Below are positions 8,756 to 18,927 of a stretch of 64,000 nt of DNA, in pieces. Location: contig PEAB01000010.1 in assembly GCA_002753395.1 (NCBI GenBank), positions 1 to 64,000 on the forward strand. The letters run 5' to 3'. The translations under genes and the position numbers were made by a program. This DNA comes from Nitrospirae bacterium MYbinv3 (GTDB taxonomy: Bacteria; Nitrospirota; Thermodesulfovibrionia; Thermodesulfovibrionales; Magnetobacteriaceae). The notes beneath the pieces were generated by a model, which was not told the DNA's origin, searched no databases, and saw only the letters and a program-made list of their open reading frames with translations. How positions within the stretch are numbered: the stretch's first letter is position 1; the number at the start of each line of letters is the position of its first letter.

Positions 8756-10942
8756 TTAGTCAATAAACACCCCTGCACCCATAGTTTCGTTAAGTTCGAT
8801 CCCCTTTTCAAAGGAATAAGCAACATCTTTTATGATATAGATAGCGTTTCTCTTGCAGTAAGGGGAATTAGCAACAGTCATAAGGCGTCCGCTATCGAAG
8901 AGTTGAACGGCAACTGTATATTGCCTTAACCCTGCCTTTGCATGGAGTTTGTCATGAAGCTGCGTGCCCTTTGCCTCAATTATGCCAAGCGCTTCGGTGA
9001 TCTCTTTTTCGTGTTTGTCATAAACCGGGCGGGGAATAACGCAGTAATTGAAGGCGATGTTTCTGAACATATCCTGCGCTTGAGGTTTAGATTCGGCTTT
9101 AAAGCCAAGTTCAAGCAGATCCTTGTAATTTTTATATTTGATATAGTAATTAGTTGACTCAATATCATGAAAAATATATTCTATTGCCTTTTGCTTATCA
9201 CATTCGGTCATAAACAAACCATCATAATGATCCCGCAAATAATCATACGTCCGTTTCATCAAGATATTATCGTAACCTCTGAATGGTTTTGCATAAAATA
9301 TGTGGATATTGGGTGGGTCTAGCTCATACTCCCGTTTTCTGTAACATCGTCCAAAGCGCTGAAACAAACTGTCTACAGGGGAAGATTCAGTAAAGAGTAC
9401 GTCAAAATCAAGATCAAGGCTGGCCTCAACCACTTGTGTGGCTATCCAGATTACAGGTAGATGCATAGGGTCGTTGATGGCCATGATGGCTGCTTCTTTG
9501 TACTTGCGATCCCTCTGTATAAAACGCGAATGTAGGAGAGAAGTTTCCCTGTGTTTGAGTGCCTCGTACATTTCCTGCGCTCGCTTGACTGTATTGCAAA
9601 CGATAAGAACCTTCTTTCCTGATTCGAGGTTGCCAATTATTATCTTTAAAGAACCCGGGCTGCAAATCTCATCGCTGTGTACTGCTATCTTATGGCGTCT
9701 GGCGTCAGAGAGTACGGAGGTAGGGATTTCAACGTTGTCAAGTGATTGCAGCTCCTTTTTAATAAAAGGCGGGAGCGTTGCCGTCATCAGGAGAAACTTA
9801 CCTCCCAGGCGATGTATCTCCTTTAGAAACACAACGATGGCCGCAATCGAATCGGGAGAAAAACTCTGTATCTCATCCACAACTATTTTTGAGTAAGAGG
9901 CTGTGAGATAGACAAGCTCAAAGCCGTTATACTTAAATGCAGCGGTAACGAGCTGGTCAGCGGTGGCAACAGTCAGGGGGGCACAGAGTTTTCTGGCGCT
10001 CTCTATACGCTCGGTGTAGGTCTCTGTGGTTTCGTCATCCTCAAGCAGATAAACAATGTCTCCGTGCAAGAGTGAGACGTTATCGCCAAAGACATCATTG
10101 AACCGTTTGTACATCTCATTTACTGCCATGCGTAGACCAAGAAGGTAAAACGCCTTGCCCCCGTTTATCCAATTCATAGAGTACTCGGTCTTACCTGATC
10201 CGGTGGCGGCAACAAGGATAACGTTCTTATTGGCCAAATCCTTGGCCTCTGCCTGAAACAGTTTCAGAGACCAGCCCTTACGCCTTAGCCAGCCTTCAAA
10301 GTCTGAAGAATAAATCCCTTGATATGGCCGCTCTGGATCAATGCCAGCAGATGCGGTGTAGTCGCACTTATGTAGTATACCCTTGAAGAATACTAAAAGC
10401 TCAAAATAATACTTATAGTACGCTTGTGTGTCTATGCTTTGCCGTAAGTCTTTTTCAATATCGTAGTTCGTATTTAATGGTGAGGTTATACCGAGCCTGT
10501 GTTTGTTTTTCTCCAAGTCGTGTTTAACAACTTCTTCTACAGCTTTCTTATTGAAGTTGTCTTTACGTGTGTGATGAAAAGCAACACAGTATTGGATCAA
10601 CTTATGAAACTTTATGTCTCCATAGTCAAAACTGTGAAAGTATCTCTTATCTTCCATTGTAATAAAGGCAATCGATAGCCATTCATGGGGGATATTCGGG
10701 GTGTCTTTCAGCTCGGGGATGAAATGTTTATTCTTAAGTCCAAGTTTCTTAAGAATCATATCCTGGAACTTGTGGTTTAGTTTGCCGAGGTCGTGGTAGT
10801 AGATGATCTTTTTAATGATGGCATCATACTTCTCCACCTTTTCTGGATCAAGGAATGGTTTAAGACTCTCATAGCAAATGAGCAGATTCTGATTGTGTGT
10901 TTCTATAGTCTCTGGTGGGTTTGATTTTGCGTAGACCGTCAT
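8756..10942 (-). CDS. cas3: CRISPR-associated nuclease-helicase Cas3
   Basis: HD motif YYHDLGKLNHKFQ; helicase motifs AATGSGKTEYSM, VVDEIQSF, LMTATLPP, QRFGRCYR. Confidence 0.95.
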   Translation of the reverse strand: MTVYAKSNPPETIETHNQNLLICYESLKPFLDPEKVEKYDAIIKKIIYYHDLGKLNHKFQDMILKKLGLKNKHFIPELKDTPNIPHEWLSIAFITMEDKRYFHSFDYGDIKFHKLIQYCVAFHHTRKDNFNKKAVEEVVKHDLEKNKHRLGITSPLNTNYDIEKDLRQSIDTQAYYKYYFELLVFFKGILHKCDYTASAGIDPERPYQGIYSSDFEGWLRRKGWSLKLFQAEAKDLANKNVILVAATGSGKTEYSMNWINGGKAFYLLGLRMAVNEMYKRFNDVFGDNVSLLHGDIVYLLEDDETTETYTERIESARKLCAPLTVATADQLVTAAFKYNGFELVYLTASYSKIVVDEIQSFSPDSIAAIVVFLKEIHRLGGKFLLMTATLPPFIKKELQSLDNVEIPTSVLSDARRHKIAVHSDEICSPGSLKIIIGNLESGKKVLIVCNTVKRAQEMYEALKHRETSLLHSRFIQRDRKYKEAAIMAINDPMHLPVIWIATQVVEASLDLDFDVLFTESSPVDSLFQRFGRCYRKREYELDPPNIHIFYAKPFRGYDNILMKRTYDYLRDHYDGLFMTECDKQKAIEYIFHDIESTNYYIKYKNYKDLLELGFKAESKPQAQDMFRNIAFNYCVIPRPVYDKHEKEITEALGIIEAKGTQLHDKLHAKAGLRQYTVAVQLFDSGRLMTVANSPYCKRNAIYIIKDVAYSFEKGIELNETMGAGVFID

Positions 10943-11658
10943 TTCTTCACCGAGAAGAGGTTTACGATGCAGCCATCGGTGTCCTTTGTGATGTTGGAGA
11001 ACCCTATTGTCTTATCCTTAGTTATATAAACAGCGTCGACATAGGTAAAGATCCGTTTATCCTCAAAGGATTTAACAGTTTCATAGTAGAATGGCAGACG
11101 ATAATAAGTTCCAACCAATTGACTCCCTTTAGCGAGTTCTGGCGATAGGTAGATATCGTAGGGAAGGGTGAGTTCGTCTACTTCATGTTTTGAGGTATCT
11201 ACGAGTTTTGTATCGTCGAAGTCAACGCGAGCGATGTCCTCGTTTCTGCCGAGGACAACGGTCTTTTGCCTCACAGCATCATAGAGTTTGCTTGTCAGGT
11301 CTTCATCGTCGAATGCGATATGCAGGAGAAGCTCCATATCAACTATCTCGTCAACGAACATAACACCCGTGATTATTTGCTTTCGAGCATTACCAACATA
11401 TATTATAGGGTTGTCCTTTCTTTCCTTTCGAAAAATGTCGAATTTATACACCTTCTGCATGTTTGTGACAACAGAGTCATACCTGCCTTGGATAGATATA
11501 CTGATATTATGATATTGCTGTAGATCAAGCAGTGCGTGTGCCATGCCTTTAACCATTGATGGTGTGGGGAGCGGGTACGTCTGAACGTACCCAAAACTCA
11601 TTTCTCTACGGTAATTGACCAGGTTCTGATACAGCTTTATCTTTAGCGCCTTCATCAT
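10939..11658 (-). CDS. cas5: CRISPR-associated protein Cas5
   Basis: N-terminal LKIKLYQNLVNYRREMSFGYVQTYPLPTPSMVKGMAHALL; position between cas7 and cas3. Confidence 0.9.
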   Translation of the reverse strand: MMKALKIKLYQNLVNYRREMSFGYVQTYPLPTPSMVKGMAHALLDLQQYHNISISIQGRYDSVVTNMQKVYKFDIFRKERKDNPIIYVGNARKQIITGVMFVDEIVDMELLLHIAFDDEDLTSKLYDAVRQKTVVLGRNEDIARVDFDDTKLVDTSKHEVDELTLPYDIYLSPELAKGSQLVGTYYRLPFYYETVKSFEDKRIFTYVDAVYITKDKTIGFSNITKDTDGCIVNLFSVKK

Positions 11659-12612
11659 CTACCCTGAGCTACCGTTGTAGTAACCGGCAACTGACTTTTT
11701 TAACTCGATAAAGAAACCTTCTATGTCGAATTTTTTCCCCACATCTAAAGAAGCAACGTTGGATAAAACATCTTCTATGGTACCAAGCATGGTTTGTTTT
11801 TCGACAGTGTTTTCGTTAATAGTGGAAATCTTGAGCACGCTATTTATAACATTTGCGTCTATCTCAACTTTATCTCTCAGAAAGGACAGCTTTATCCTGT
11901 TGTAGAAGAACGGGTTACCAACGTCGTAGAGTCCGCCAATTACAAACACCGGAGCCAGGTTTTCCCGCTTCCCTCTGATGTCCCTGTAGAGGAGCTTTAT
12001 GACATTAAGCAGGTTACAGACCCTTTCTTTCTTTTCTTCATTTTTTAGGCTGATCTTATAATTATCGTCGCTGCCAATGTCATCCAGGTTGAAGGTCACC
12101 GAATAGCAGTAAAATGAACGGTGTATCTCAGCCTGAAAGATATCATTGTCGAGTTTTTTTCTATCTGCAAGACCTTTGTTGGTACCAAAATCTGATTCAT
12201 TTCTATATTCTTCCAGACTTATAGCATCTGTAAGACGTACTACTGCCTTTCTGATCTTACTCGTTTTATCTTCCGCTTCACTCTCTACATTTTCCGCTTC
12301 ATTCTTCTTTTTCTTCTTCTCTTTTGTCTTCATGTAACCGAAAAAATCAATCTCAGGAAACTTATCAATTTTCGCTGACTTAACAAATTGTATAACACCA
12401 CCTTGTTTGTCAACTTCGGTAAGCGGATAAACATATATCTCGTTAAGCATGCGCACAATATCGTAACGTAGCGCTTGCCTGCTGATATATGAATAGTTTT
12501 TACCATCAGTGGTAAGTCTTTTCAATGCGAGTATGTTACCAACACCCTGTCCATAGTTTAGACTAGCGGCCTTGAAGATCACAGCCATATGCAGATGTTT
12601 AGAACTTGCCAT
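11659..12612 (-). CDS. cas7: CRISPR-associated protein Cas7 (Cst2/DevR-like)
   Basis: Order in operon and Cst2/DevR-like N-terminus (HLHMAVIFKAASLNYGQGVGNILALKRL). Confidence 0.88.
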   Translation of the reverse strand: MASSKHLHMAVIFKAASLNYGQGVGNILALKRLTTDGKNYSYISRQALRYDIVRMLNEIYVYPLTEVDKQGGVIQFVKSAKIDKFPEIDFFGYMKTKEKKKKKNEAENVESEAEDKTSKIRKAVVRLTDAISLEEYRNESDFGTNKGLADRKKLDNDIFQAEIHRSFYCYSVTFNLDDIGSDDNYKISLKNEEKKERVCNLLNVIKLLYRDIRGKRENLAPVFVIGGLYDVGNPFFYNRIKLSFLRDKVEIDANVINSVLKISTINENTVEKQTMLGTIEDVLSNVASLDVGKKFDIEGFFIELKKSVAGYYNGSSG

Positions 12613-12617
12613 GTTGT

Positions 12618-14234
12618 TTACCCTCCCTGTGTATCGTTATCTTCTTTGTTTGATTTGTATTTAGATGAAAGAAGTCCGTTAAGAAACGAATACCCAAATT
12701 GCATGAAATAATCGTCATTAAGCATCTCGTCTTGTCTAAATTTTAGTGATAGATCATTAGACATCATTGTTCGCATGTATCTATCAAGAAACTTCTCACG
12801 ATCAGCAATCTTAAGATCGTTAAGGAACCCATAGGCAATGCCATTGATCTGATTTTCCTTATCCTCCTCATAAAGCTTATTGCGTAAATCTACTCCATTA
12901 TAAAACGCTTTATTTACTATAGCTTGGCTTTTATCCATTTCCTGCCCCCTTATTGTTTTTATATAAGTGATTACGTAGTTTGTAACTTTGCGTAGGTCAT
13001 ACTTGCCATATCCACGGAGATAATAATAATAATACTTACTAAGTGATAAGTAATTGAGTTGATTATTTATGGTGAGTGCTAAGAGCTCTTCATCTATTTT
13101 TATGTCGGAAGTAGCTTTCTTTATTTTATAATGACCTGTGGGTATTCCATTCGGTTCGAATTGTTTATATAGAAAGTCTGCGACTTTAACGCTAATATTA
13201 TAATTATAAATGTTGTAACATCTTACTTGTCGAACATCAAAATCTTTATTATGTAGTACTTCGATAAAGTTTATGTTTTGACTTACCTTTTCAAACTGTT
13301 TAGCCTTCATAAGTTGAACCATTTTTTTTATCATGTAGCGAAATAACTTGCTTGCATCTTTGGAAATATCAATATGAGTACTAAACATATCGTTAGAGTC
13401 GTATAGTGTTTGCATGTCAGTATTTTGGTTTATAAAGTAGAAATAGTAATCACCGTCATAACGCTTTGAAACATTGGTCATAGCCGCAAAAGCACTATTG
13501 TATATCAGAGCACAAAGAGGACAGATATTTAATTTGCTTTCATTGAAATTCCATACCCAATTTGAGTTCTTTTTGTTAAAGCCTACAATGTTTGAGACAG
13601 CATTGCTTAATCCATATTTTGAACTGGCTCTTTTTACTTGGCATGATGGGCATAAATCGGAATTCTTAATCTTTTTTGAAGAAGCCGATCTTCTTTTGAT
13701 ATCTTGAATATAAGTATTAGATTTATCATGCGCACAAATCCCTTTAAGTCTTTCTGAGATGAACGATCGTATAAATTCTTTGCCCTGCTGTGTTTCGTTA
13801 AGTTTTTGATAGACTGCAATTTCTGTAGAGACCGCTATTTTATCTTTTGTGTTGCTAAGATATTTGATATAATCTTCGTGTGTTTCTATGTCATCTTGAA
13901 AATAACCAAGCACTGTTAGGAAATTTGTATAAGGCATTTTTTCAAACTCAAGCAGCTTTTCACGTATTTGAGTTTTATCCATATTGTTATTAACGTTCGT
14001 CAAAGCCTTATTTAAACGCTGGCTGTACGCTTGGATACTGAAGAACTTCAGAAAGGCGTGTTTGACAAACTTATCGTCAAATGCCTCAAATACCTCGTCA
14101 TCGAATTCCACGTAGTTCTCACCGACATTCAGATGCTGCACCTCATCAAGCCCTTTGCCGTCTGCAACAATGGTGAGAAAGCCGACAATACCGGCATTGA
14201 AATACCAATCACGCATGTAAACCTTATGCCTCAT
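12618..14234 (-). CDS. cas8: CRISPR-associated Cas8-type large subunit (CXXC-CXXC, Cst1-like)
   Basis: Two CxxC motifs (LCPSCQVK, ICPLCALIYN); position between cas6 and cas7. Confidence 0.85.
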   Translation of the reverse strand: MRHKVYMRDWYFNAGIVGFLTIVADGKGLDEVQHLNVGENYVEFDDEVFEAFDDKFVKHAFLKFFSIQAYSQRLNKALTNVNNNMDKTQIREKLLEFEKMPYTNFLTVLGYFQDDIETHEDYIKYLSNTKDKIAVSTEIAVYQKLNETQQGKEFIRSFISERLKGICAHDKSNTYIQDIKRRSASSKKIKNSDLCPSCQVKRASSKYGLSNAVSNIVGFNKKNSNWVWNFNESKLNICPLCALIYNSAFAAMTNVSKRYDGDYYFYFINQNTDMQTLYDSNDMFSTHIDISKDASKLFRYMIKKMVQLMKAKQFEKVSQNINFIEVLHNKDFDVRQVRCYNIYNYNISVKVADFLYKQFEPNGIPTGHYKIKKATSDIKIDEELLALTINNQLNYLSLSKYYYYYLRGYGKYDLRKVTNYVITYIKTIRGQEMDKSQAIVNKAFYNGVDLRNKLYEEDKENQINGIAYGFLNDLKIADREKFLDRYMRTMMSNDLSLKFRQDEMLNDDYFMQFGYSFLNGLLSSKYKSNKEDNDTQGG

Positions 14235-15094
14235 CTCTCCACCTCCACCATCCCAAAGCCCTGACCGGTGCGCAGTCCTACGCCGGCCTGATAGAGCAAC
14301 AACAGATCGCGCTCATCCCCGCTTACCTCAAACGTCCCCTCAAACACCGTCAGATACATCAAAGGCACTTCCTTCTTCTTATGCACAAACCTCTCTACGG
14401 CATCCTTTATAGCGTGCTTGACCACCTTCTTTCGTACCGCAAGCGGCCTAAACACCAGCGGTCGATACAAACCAACCCCACGCGACTCCCCATCCCCTCG
14501 CAGCTCTCGAAACAAACGGCCGTGAATAGCGTTGAATTCATCGTTAAATACCCGCAACGCTTCGCCATCTTTCCCTACCCCATTCTCATCTATAGGCAAC
14601 AGGCGCTTACCGTCCTTGCCCTCGATGGACACCGGTGAATGAGCCTTGAACACAACACAGTCCCCGGTTATCTTCCTCTCGCTCAACATGTATACCCTGT
14701 GAACCTCAAGCGATATCCCGCTGCCCACCTCAAATGACCTTTTCTCAAGAAGCCCGTTGTACAAACTGGCAATAAACTGGTAATCACACGAACTCACATA
14801 CAAGGATACATACTCACCCGGATCAAAATAAAACACCGTATCCTCGACCTCTACATCCCCCGCCACACAAAACCTCTCCTTGACCACCCGACTCCTGCGT
14901 GGCAAACCCACACTAAACGTAAACGGCTTGACCACCTTTGTATGCCTCTCACCATCTCCCCCACCACTATGGGGATAAAACTCCTCCTTAAGCAGCCGAT
15001 CCGAGGCATTCAACGCCTGTATAATCAAACTCATAAAGAGATGACGATAAACAATTGGTAACTTCTCAGTCTTACAATTAACCCGTATCCTCAT
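14231..15094 (-). CDS. cas6: CRISPR-associated endoribonuclease Cas6
   Basis: C-terminal Gly-rich loop LLYQAGVGLRTGQGFGMVEV; first gene of the cas operon. Confidence 0.9.
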   Translation of the reverse strand: MRIRVNCKTEKLPIVYRHLFMSLIIQALNASDRLLKEEFYPHSGGGDGERHTKVVKPFTFSVGLPRRSRVVKERFCVAGDVEVEDTVFYFDPGEYVSLYVSSCDYQFIASLYNGLLEKRSFEVGSGISLEVHRVYMLSERKITGDCVVFKAHSPVSIEGKDGKRLLPIDENGVGKDGEALRVFNDEFNAIHGRLFRELRGDGESRGVGLYRPLVFRPLAVRKKVVKHAIKDAVERFVHKKKEVPLMYLTVFEGTFEVSGDERDLLLLYQAGVGLRTGQGFGMVEVER

Positions 15095-15491
15095 CGCCCC
15101 TTACACCTCAAAGTTATTTTTATCTTCTACTATCTGTATGAACCACGGTAGCACAACGATTGAATACATTTCAAGAAAAATCTTCTTCACATAATGTGAA
15201 GTAAACTTCACAGATTTGGAAATAAATTAATGATATCAAGAACTTGTTGTGCAAAAAACAATCTATGTATATTTTGACAATGTCAGATTTAAGTAAACGT
15301 AGGGATTGTCTGAACTAGGATTACACAGATTAAAGGATTTAAAGGAAAAAACAGAAGGCCTTTTTTAAATCCTGACAATCCCTTAATCCGTTAAATCGTG
15401 GTTCAGACATCTCTATTGCAGAGATTTGAAATACGACATTGTTAAGATATGCACCTATATAACACCTTAAGCAACCACGCCTGACATTTAC

Positions 15492-15552
15492 GGGGTCAAG
15501 GGGACTGGTCCCCTTGTGGGTGGGTCTGAGGGAGGGCAAAGCCCTCCCTTCT
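15492..15552 (+). repeat. Dispersed hairpin repeat, copy C
   Basis: GGGGTCAAGGGGACTGGTCCCCTTGTGGGTGGGTCTGAGGGAGGGCAAAGCCCTCCC. Confidence 0.9.
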
Positions 15553-15556
15553 ATTT

Positions 15557-17089
15557 TCACCTTCTTTCCGCCATCGTTTTTGATGCCCACGCAAGGCATA
15601 ATTCTACGTTGTTGGGGGTTTCCTGGGTTGCCTTGATGTAACGCAAAAAGGCCTCCTCATCCTTCTTCTTATTCAGCAGAAAGAGGGTGAGCATCCCGTA
15701 AGTCTTCCTATCGCCGAATTTGACCCAAAGGGGCATAGCCTTGTAGAAATACTGCTCGGCCTCATCATACCGGCCAACCACTACAAGGGCACTCCACATG
15801 TTGGAGATTATAAGCAGGCTGTCGGGTTTGTGCCTCAGACCTATCGAAAAATGATCAATGGCCTCTAACGCCCGGCCAGTCTTTAAGAGTACCACGCCAT
15901 AGTTGTCGTGGGCCACGTAGTTGTTCCTGGTCACATCAAGGGCGTGTCTGAATATGGTCTCAGAGTTTTGCCAGAATTGCACCTGCCTGAAGGTCAAAAC
16001 GGCAAAAACAAGTGCAATCAAAAAAAAGTAGTTACGCCACTTTAGAGGCCCTAACGTATACGCAATAACTATAAACAACCCTACCGCCGGAATATAGACA
16101 TACCTATCCGCTATTGGCGCCGAACCAACCTGGATGATCTGAAGCACCGGTATGAGACTGCCAAGAAACCAAAGCCACCCGACCAAAAGATAAGGACTGA
16201 CCTTCCTCATACGTACAAACAATGCCGTCAGAGCAACGATTAAAACCAGCGCCAGTCCTGCCTGCCAGAGCGGATTCCCATCTGAGGGGGGATATATCAC
16301 GGCCAGCTTAACGGGCAAGAACAGCTTCTGCATATAGGCTGCATATGAGATAACAGCGCCAAAGATGCGCTCCTTCAGTGGACTTACAGAAAGAGGAACG
16401 AGCGCCTCCTCCTTATGCTGCGCCAGTATCGTCATAACGCTCGACAGGATGCTCAGGAGAAAGAGGGGGAGTTTCTCCAACACACGCGGCCTGCGCCCCA
16501 ACGGCCAATAGTCCAACAGCAATAGCACAAACGGCAGGGTGACGAGCATCGGCTTTGACATAAGCCCCAGGGCCAGACTCGACATGACCGCCAGATAGCG
16601 CCATAGAGTAGGACGTGCGGCATAACGGATGTAGCAGAGCATCGTCAACATCCCAAAAAAGGTTGAAAGCACGCTCTTGCGCTCTGACGCCCAGGCAACC
16701 GATTCCACGTTCAATGGGTGAAGGGCAAAAAGGGCTGCCACAAAGACGCTCGGCCAAGGCATCTTCGTCGCACGATTCAGAAAGACGAACAAAAGGACTG
16801 TGTTAGCCAGATGCAGGAGTAGGTTTACGAGGTGTATTGCCTGCGGTCTCAGGCCAAACAAAGTGATGTCAGCCAGATACGACATCCACGTCAAGGGATG
16901 CCAATTACCAAAATAAAACGTCTTAAACGACCAGATAACGTTATTAATCGTTAGTCCGCTCTGAATAAAAGGGTTTTCGGTTAGATACTTCTCGTCGTCG
17001 AAATTTATAAAATCGTTGTACTGCAAGGGCCAGTAGGCTATTAGGGTCAATAAAACCAGTATGCCTAAGATATTAAGTGGTTTCGTCAT
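15557..17089 (-). CDS. TMTC-like multi-TM glycosyltransferase with TPRs
   Basis: FINFDDEKYLTENPFIQSG, HPLTWMSYLADITLFG, ALHPLNVESVAWASERKSVLS, C-terminal TPR. Confidence 0.82.
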   Translation of the reverse strand: MTKPLNILGILVLLTLIAYWPLQYNDFINFDDEKYLTENPFIQSGLTINNVIWSFKTFYFGNWHPLTWMSYLADITLFGLRPQAIHLVNLLLHLANTVLLFVFLNRATKMPWPSVFVAALFALHPLNVESVAWASERKSVLSTFFGMLTMLCYIRYAARPTLWRYLAVMSSLALGLMSKPMLVTLPFVLLLLDYWPLGRRPRVLEKLPLFLLSILSSVMTILAQHKEEALVPLSVSPLKERIFGAVISYAAYMQKLFLPVKLAVIYPPSDGNPLWQAGLALVLIVALTALFVRMRKVSPYLLVGWLWFLGSLIPVLQIIQVGSAPIADRYVYIPAVGLFIVIAYTLGPLKWRNYFFLIALVFAVLTFRQVQFWQNSETIFRHALDVTRNNYVAHDNYGVVLLKTGRALEAIDHFSIGLRHKPDSLLIISNMWSALVVVGRYDEAEQYFYKAMPLWVKFGDRKTYGMLTLFLLNKKKDEEAFLRYIKATQETPNNVELCLAWASKTMAERR

Positions 17090-18921
17090 TCCTTAGAGTT
17101 GGATATGCTGTGTATGACGTTTTTGATAGTCTCTGAGGAGGGGTTCAGACTTAGTGCCTGCCTAAAGCACACGAGGGCCTCGTCGTATTTACCCAACTTC
17201 TTAAGAGCAAGCCCTTTGTTGTAATGCAGCTGCCAGTTGTCAGGATTGACCTTGATACTGCGGGAGAAATAGGGCAGCGCCTCTTCGTATCTGCCCAATG
17301 CACTTAGGGCTTGACTAGCGTATTGAAGCGCCTCAACATCAGTGGGCTGGCTATCCAGGGCTTTTTGGGCATACTTTAAAGCCTCATCATAGAGCATTTG
17401 CTTCATAAAAGATTGGGAGAGCATTTTATAGAAGTAAGGATTGCCCCCTTTTGTCATAAACGAGGTTGCCTTTAAAAAATACCTTGACGCCTCCTCATAC
17501 CTGCCCTGAGAAAGGAGAACACCCCACATGTTGTAGTTCAACAGCGGATAGTCTGGCATGATCTTTAGGCCCTCAGAGAACTGGTCAATGGCCTCCTGTA
17601 CCCTTCCTGTATTTAGCAGGTACGTGCCATAGTTATTATAGGCCACGTAATTATTCTTCGTTACCTCAAGGGCATGTTTAAACAACGTTCCCGAATCCCT
17701 CCAGTACTGCACCTGCCTGAAAGTTAATACCGATAGCGACAGGATAATCATGGTGCTGACAACGACAAGACTGCTGCGAAAAAGGCGTGATGCCTTAGAG
17801 GCCGCCTCAGCCACAGACCACGTTATTAAGATAAAGATACCGAGTGTGGGCGCATATGCGTATCGGTCAGCCATCGGGGCAATGCTGACCTGAATTATCT
17901 GGATCATCGGCAGCATGGTTATAAGGTACCACAACCAACCAACCAGGATGCTTGGCCTCTTGTGTCTTTGCATAAAAGCAAAGACGGTCATACCGGCTAT
18001 CGACAACACCCTAAGCCATTGCAACCACGACATGTTGATCTCTACATAGGGATAAAAGACCGCTAAATCTGACGGCCAAAGCGTCTTTTCTATGTAGTTG
18101 GCATATGACAGCACTGCACTTAGGATACGGAATTTCAGTGGTGTTACCGATAGTGGAAATATAGACTCTGCCCTCTTCTGTGCAGCAATGACCATAATTG
18201 AACTTAAGACAGATAGGACAAGAAGCGGTACCTTCTCAAAGGACAGGCGCAAAAGCTGCCCCCGCCATTCTTTTACGGATGTTCCCTCCCCGAGGCGGTT
18301 CAATGGCCAGTAGTCCATCAACAGCAGTACAACGGGCAGTGTCACAAGCAGTGGTTTGGACAACAATCCAAGGGCAAGAGAGAGCATGACTGTCAGGTAG
18401 CGGCGGATGGAGGGACGCGCCACGTAGTAGCAATAAGCGAGCATGGTTAGAAACCAAAACAGCATGGACAACACACTCTTACGCTCCGCCGCCCAGGCCA
18501 CCGACTCAACATTTAACGGGTGTATGGCAAACAGGGCGCTGACCATGCCAGCCGCTTTTGGACTTTTGGTCATGTAGGTGAGCAGATAAAACAACAATAC
18601 TGTGCTTAGCACATGCAGGAGGAGGTTTGTCATGTGTACGCCGCGAGGGTTCACCCCGTCATAGAGTTCAGTGTCAATCATGTAGGAAATCCAGGTCAAC
18701 GGGATCCAGTTGGAGTGATAAAAGGCCACAAATGCCCACTTGATGCCATCCATTGTCAGACCGTTTTTGACGTAGACGTTTTCCGTGAGGTATTTTTCGT
18801 CGTCATAGCTTACAAGGTCGTTATCCCGTAAAGGCCAGTAAGCGCACATGATAACGGTTATAAGACAGAGGACTAAGGATAGAATAAGGTAACGGTTGTA
18901 GTTTTTCATAGCGGTTAACAC
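17086..18921 (-). CDS. TMTC-like multi-TM glycosyltransferase with TPRs (paralog 2)
   Basis: Same architecture with more TPRs at the C-terminus; start overlaps the end of its neighbour. Confidence 0.82.
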   Translation of the reverse strand: MLTAMKNYNRYLILSLVLCLITVIMCAYWPLRDNDLVSYDDEKYLTENVYVKNGLTMDGIKWAFVAFYHSNWIPLTWISYMIDTELYDGVNPRGVHMTNLLLHVLSTVLLFYLLTYMTKSPKAAGMVSALFAIHPLNVESVAWAAERKSVLSMLFWFLTMLAYCYYVARPSIRRYLTVMLSLALGLLSKPLLVTLPVVLLLMDYWPLNRLGEGTSVKEWRGQLLRLSFEKVPLLVLSVLSSIMVIAAQKRAESIFPLSVTPLKFRILSAVLSYANYIEKTLWPSDLAVFYPYVEINMSWLQWLRVLSIAGMTVFAFMQRHKRPSILVGWLWYLITMLPMIQIIQVSIAPMADRYAYAPTLGIFILITWSVAEAASKASRLFRSSLVVVSTMIILSLSVLTFRQVQYWRDSGTLFKHALEVTKNNYVAYNNYGTYLLNTGRVQEAIDQFSEGLKIMPDYPLLNYNMWGVLLSQGRYEEASRYFLKATSFMTKGGNPYFYKMLSQSFMKQMLYDEALKYAQKALDSQPTDVEALQYASQALSALGRYEEALPYFSRSIKVNPDNWQLHYNKGLALKKLGKYDEALVCFRQALSLNPSSETIKNVIHSISNSKE

Positions 18922-18927
18922 TGTTTG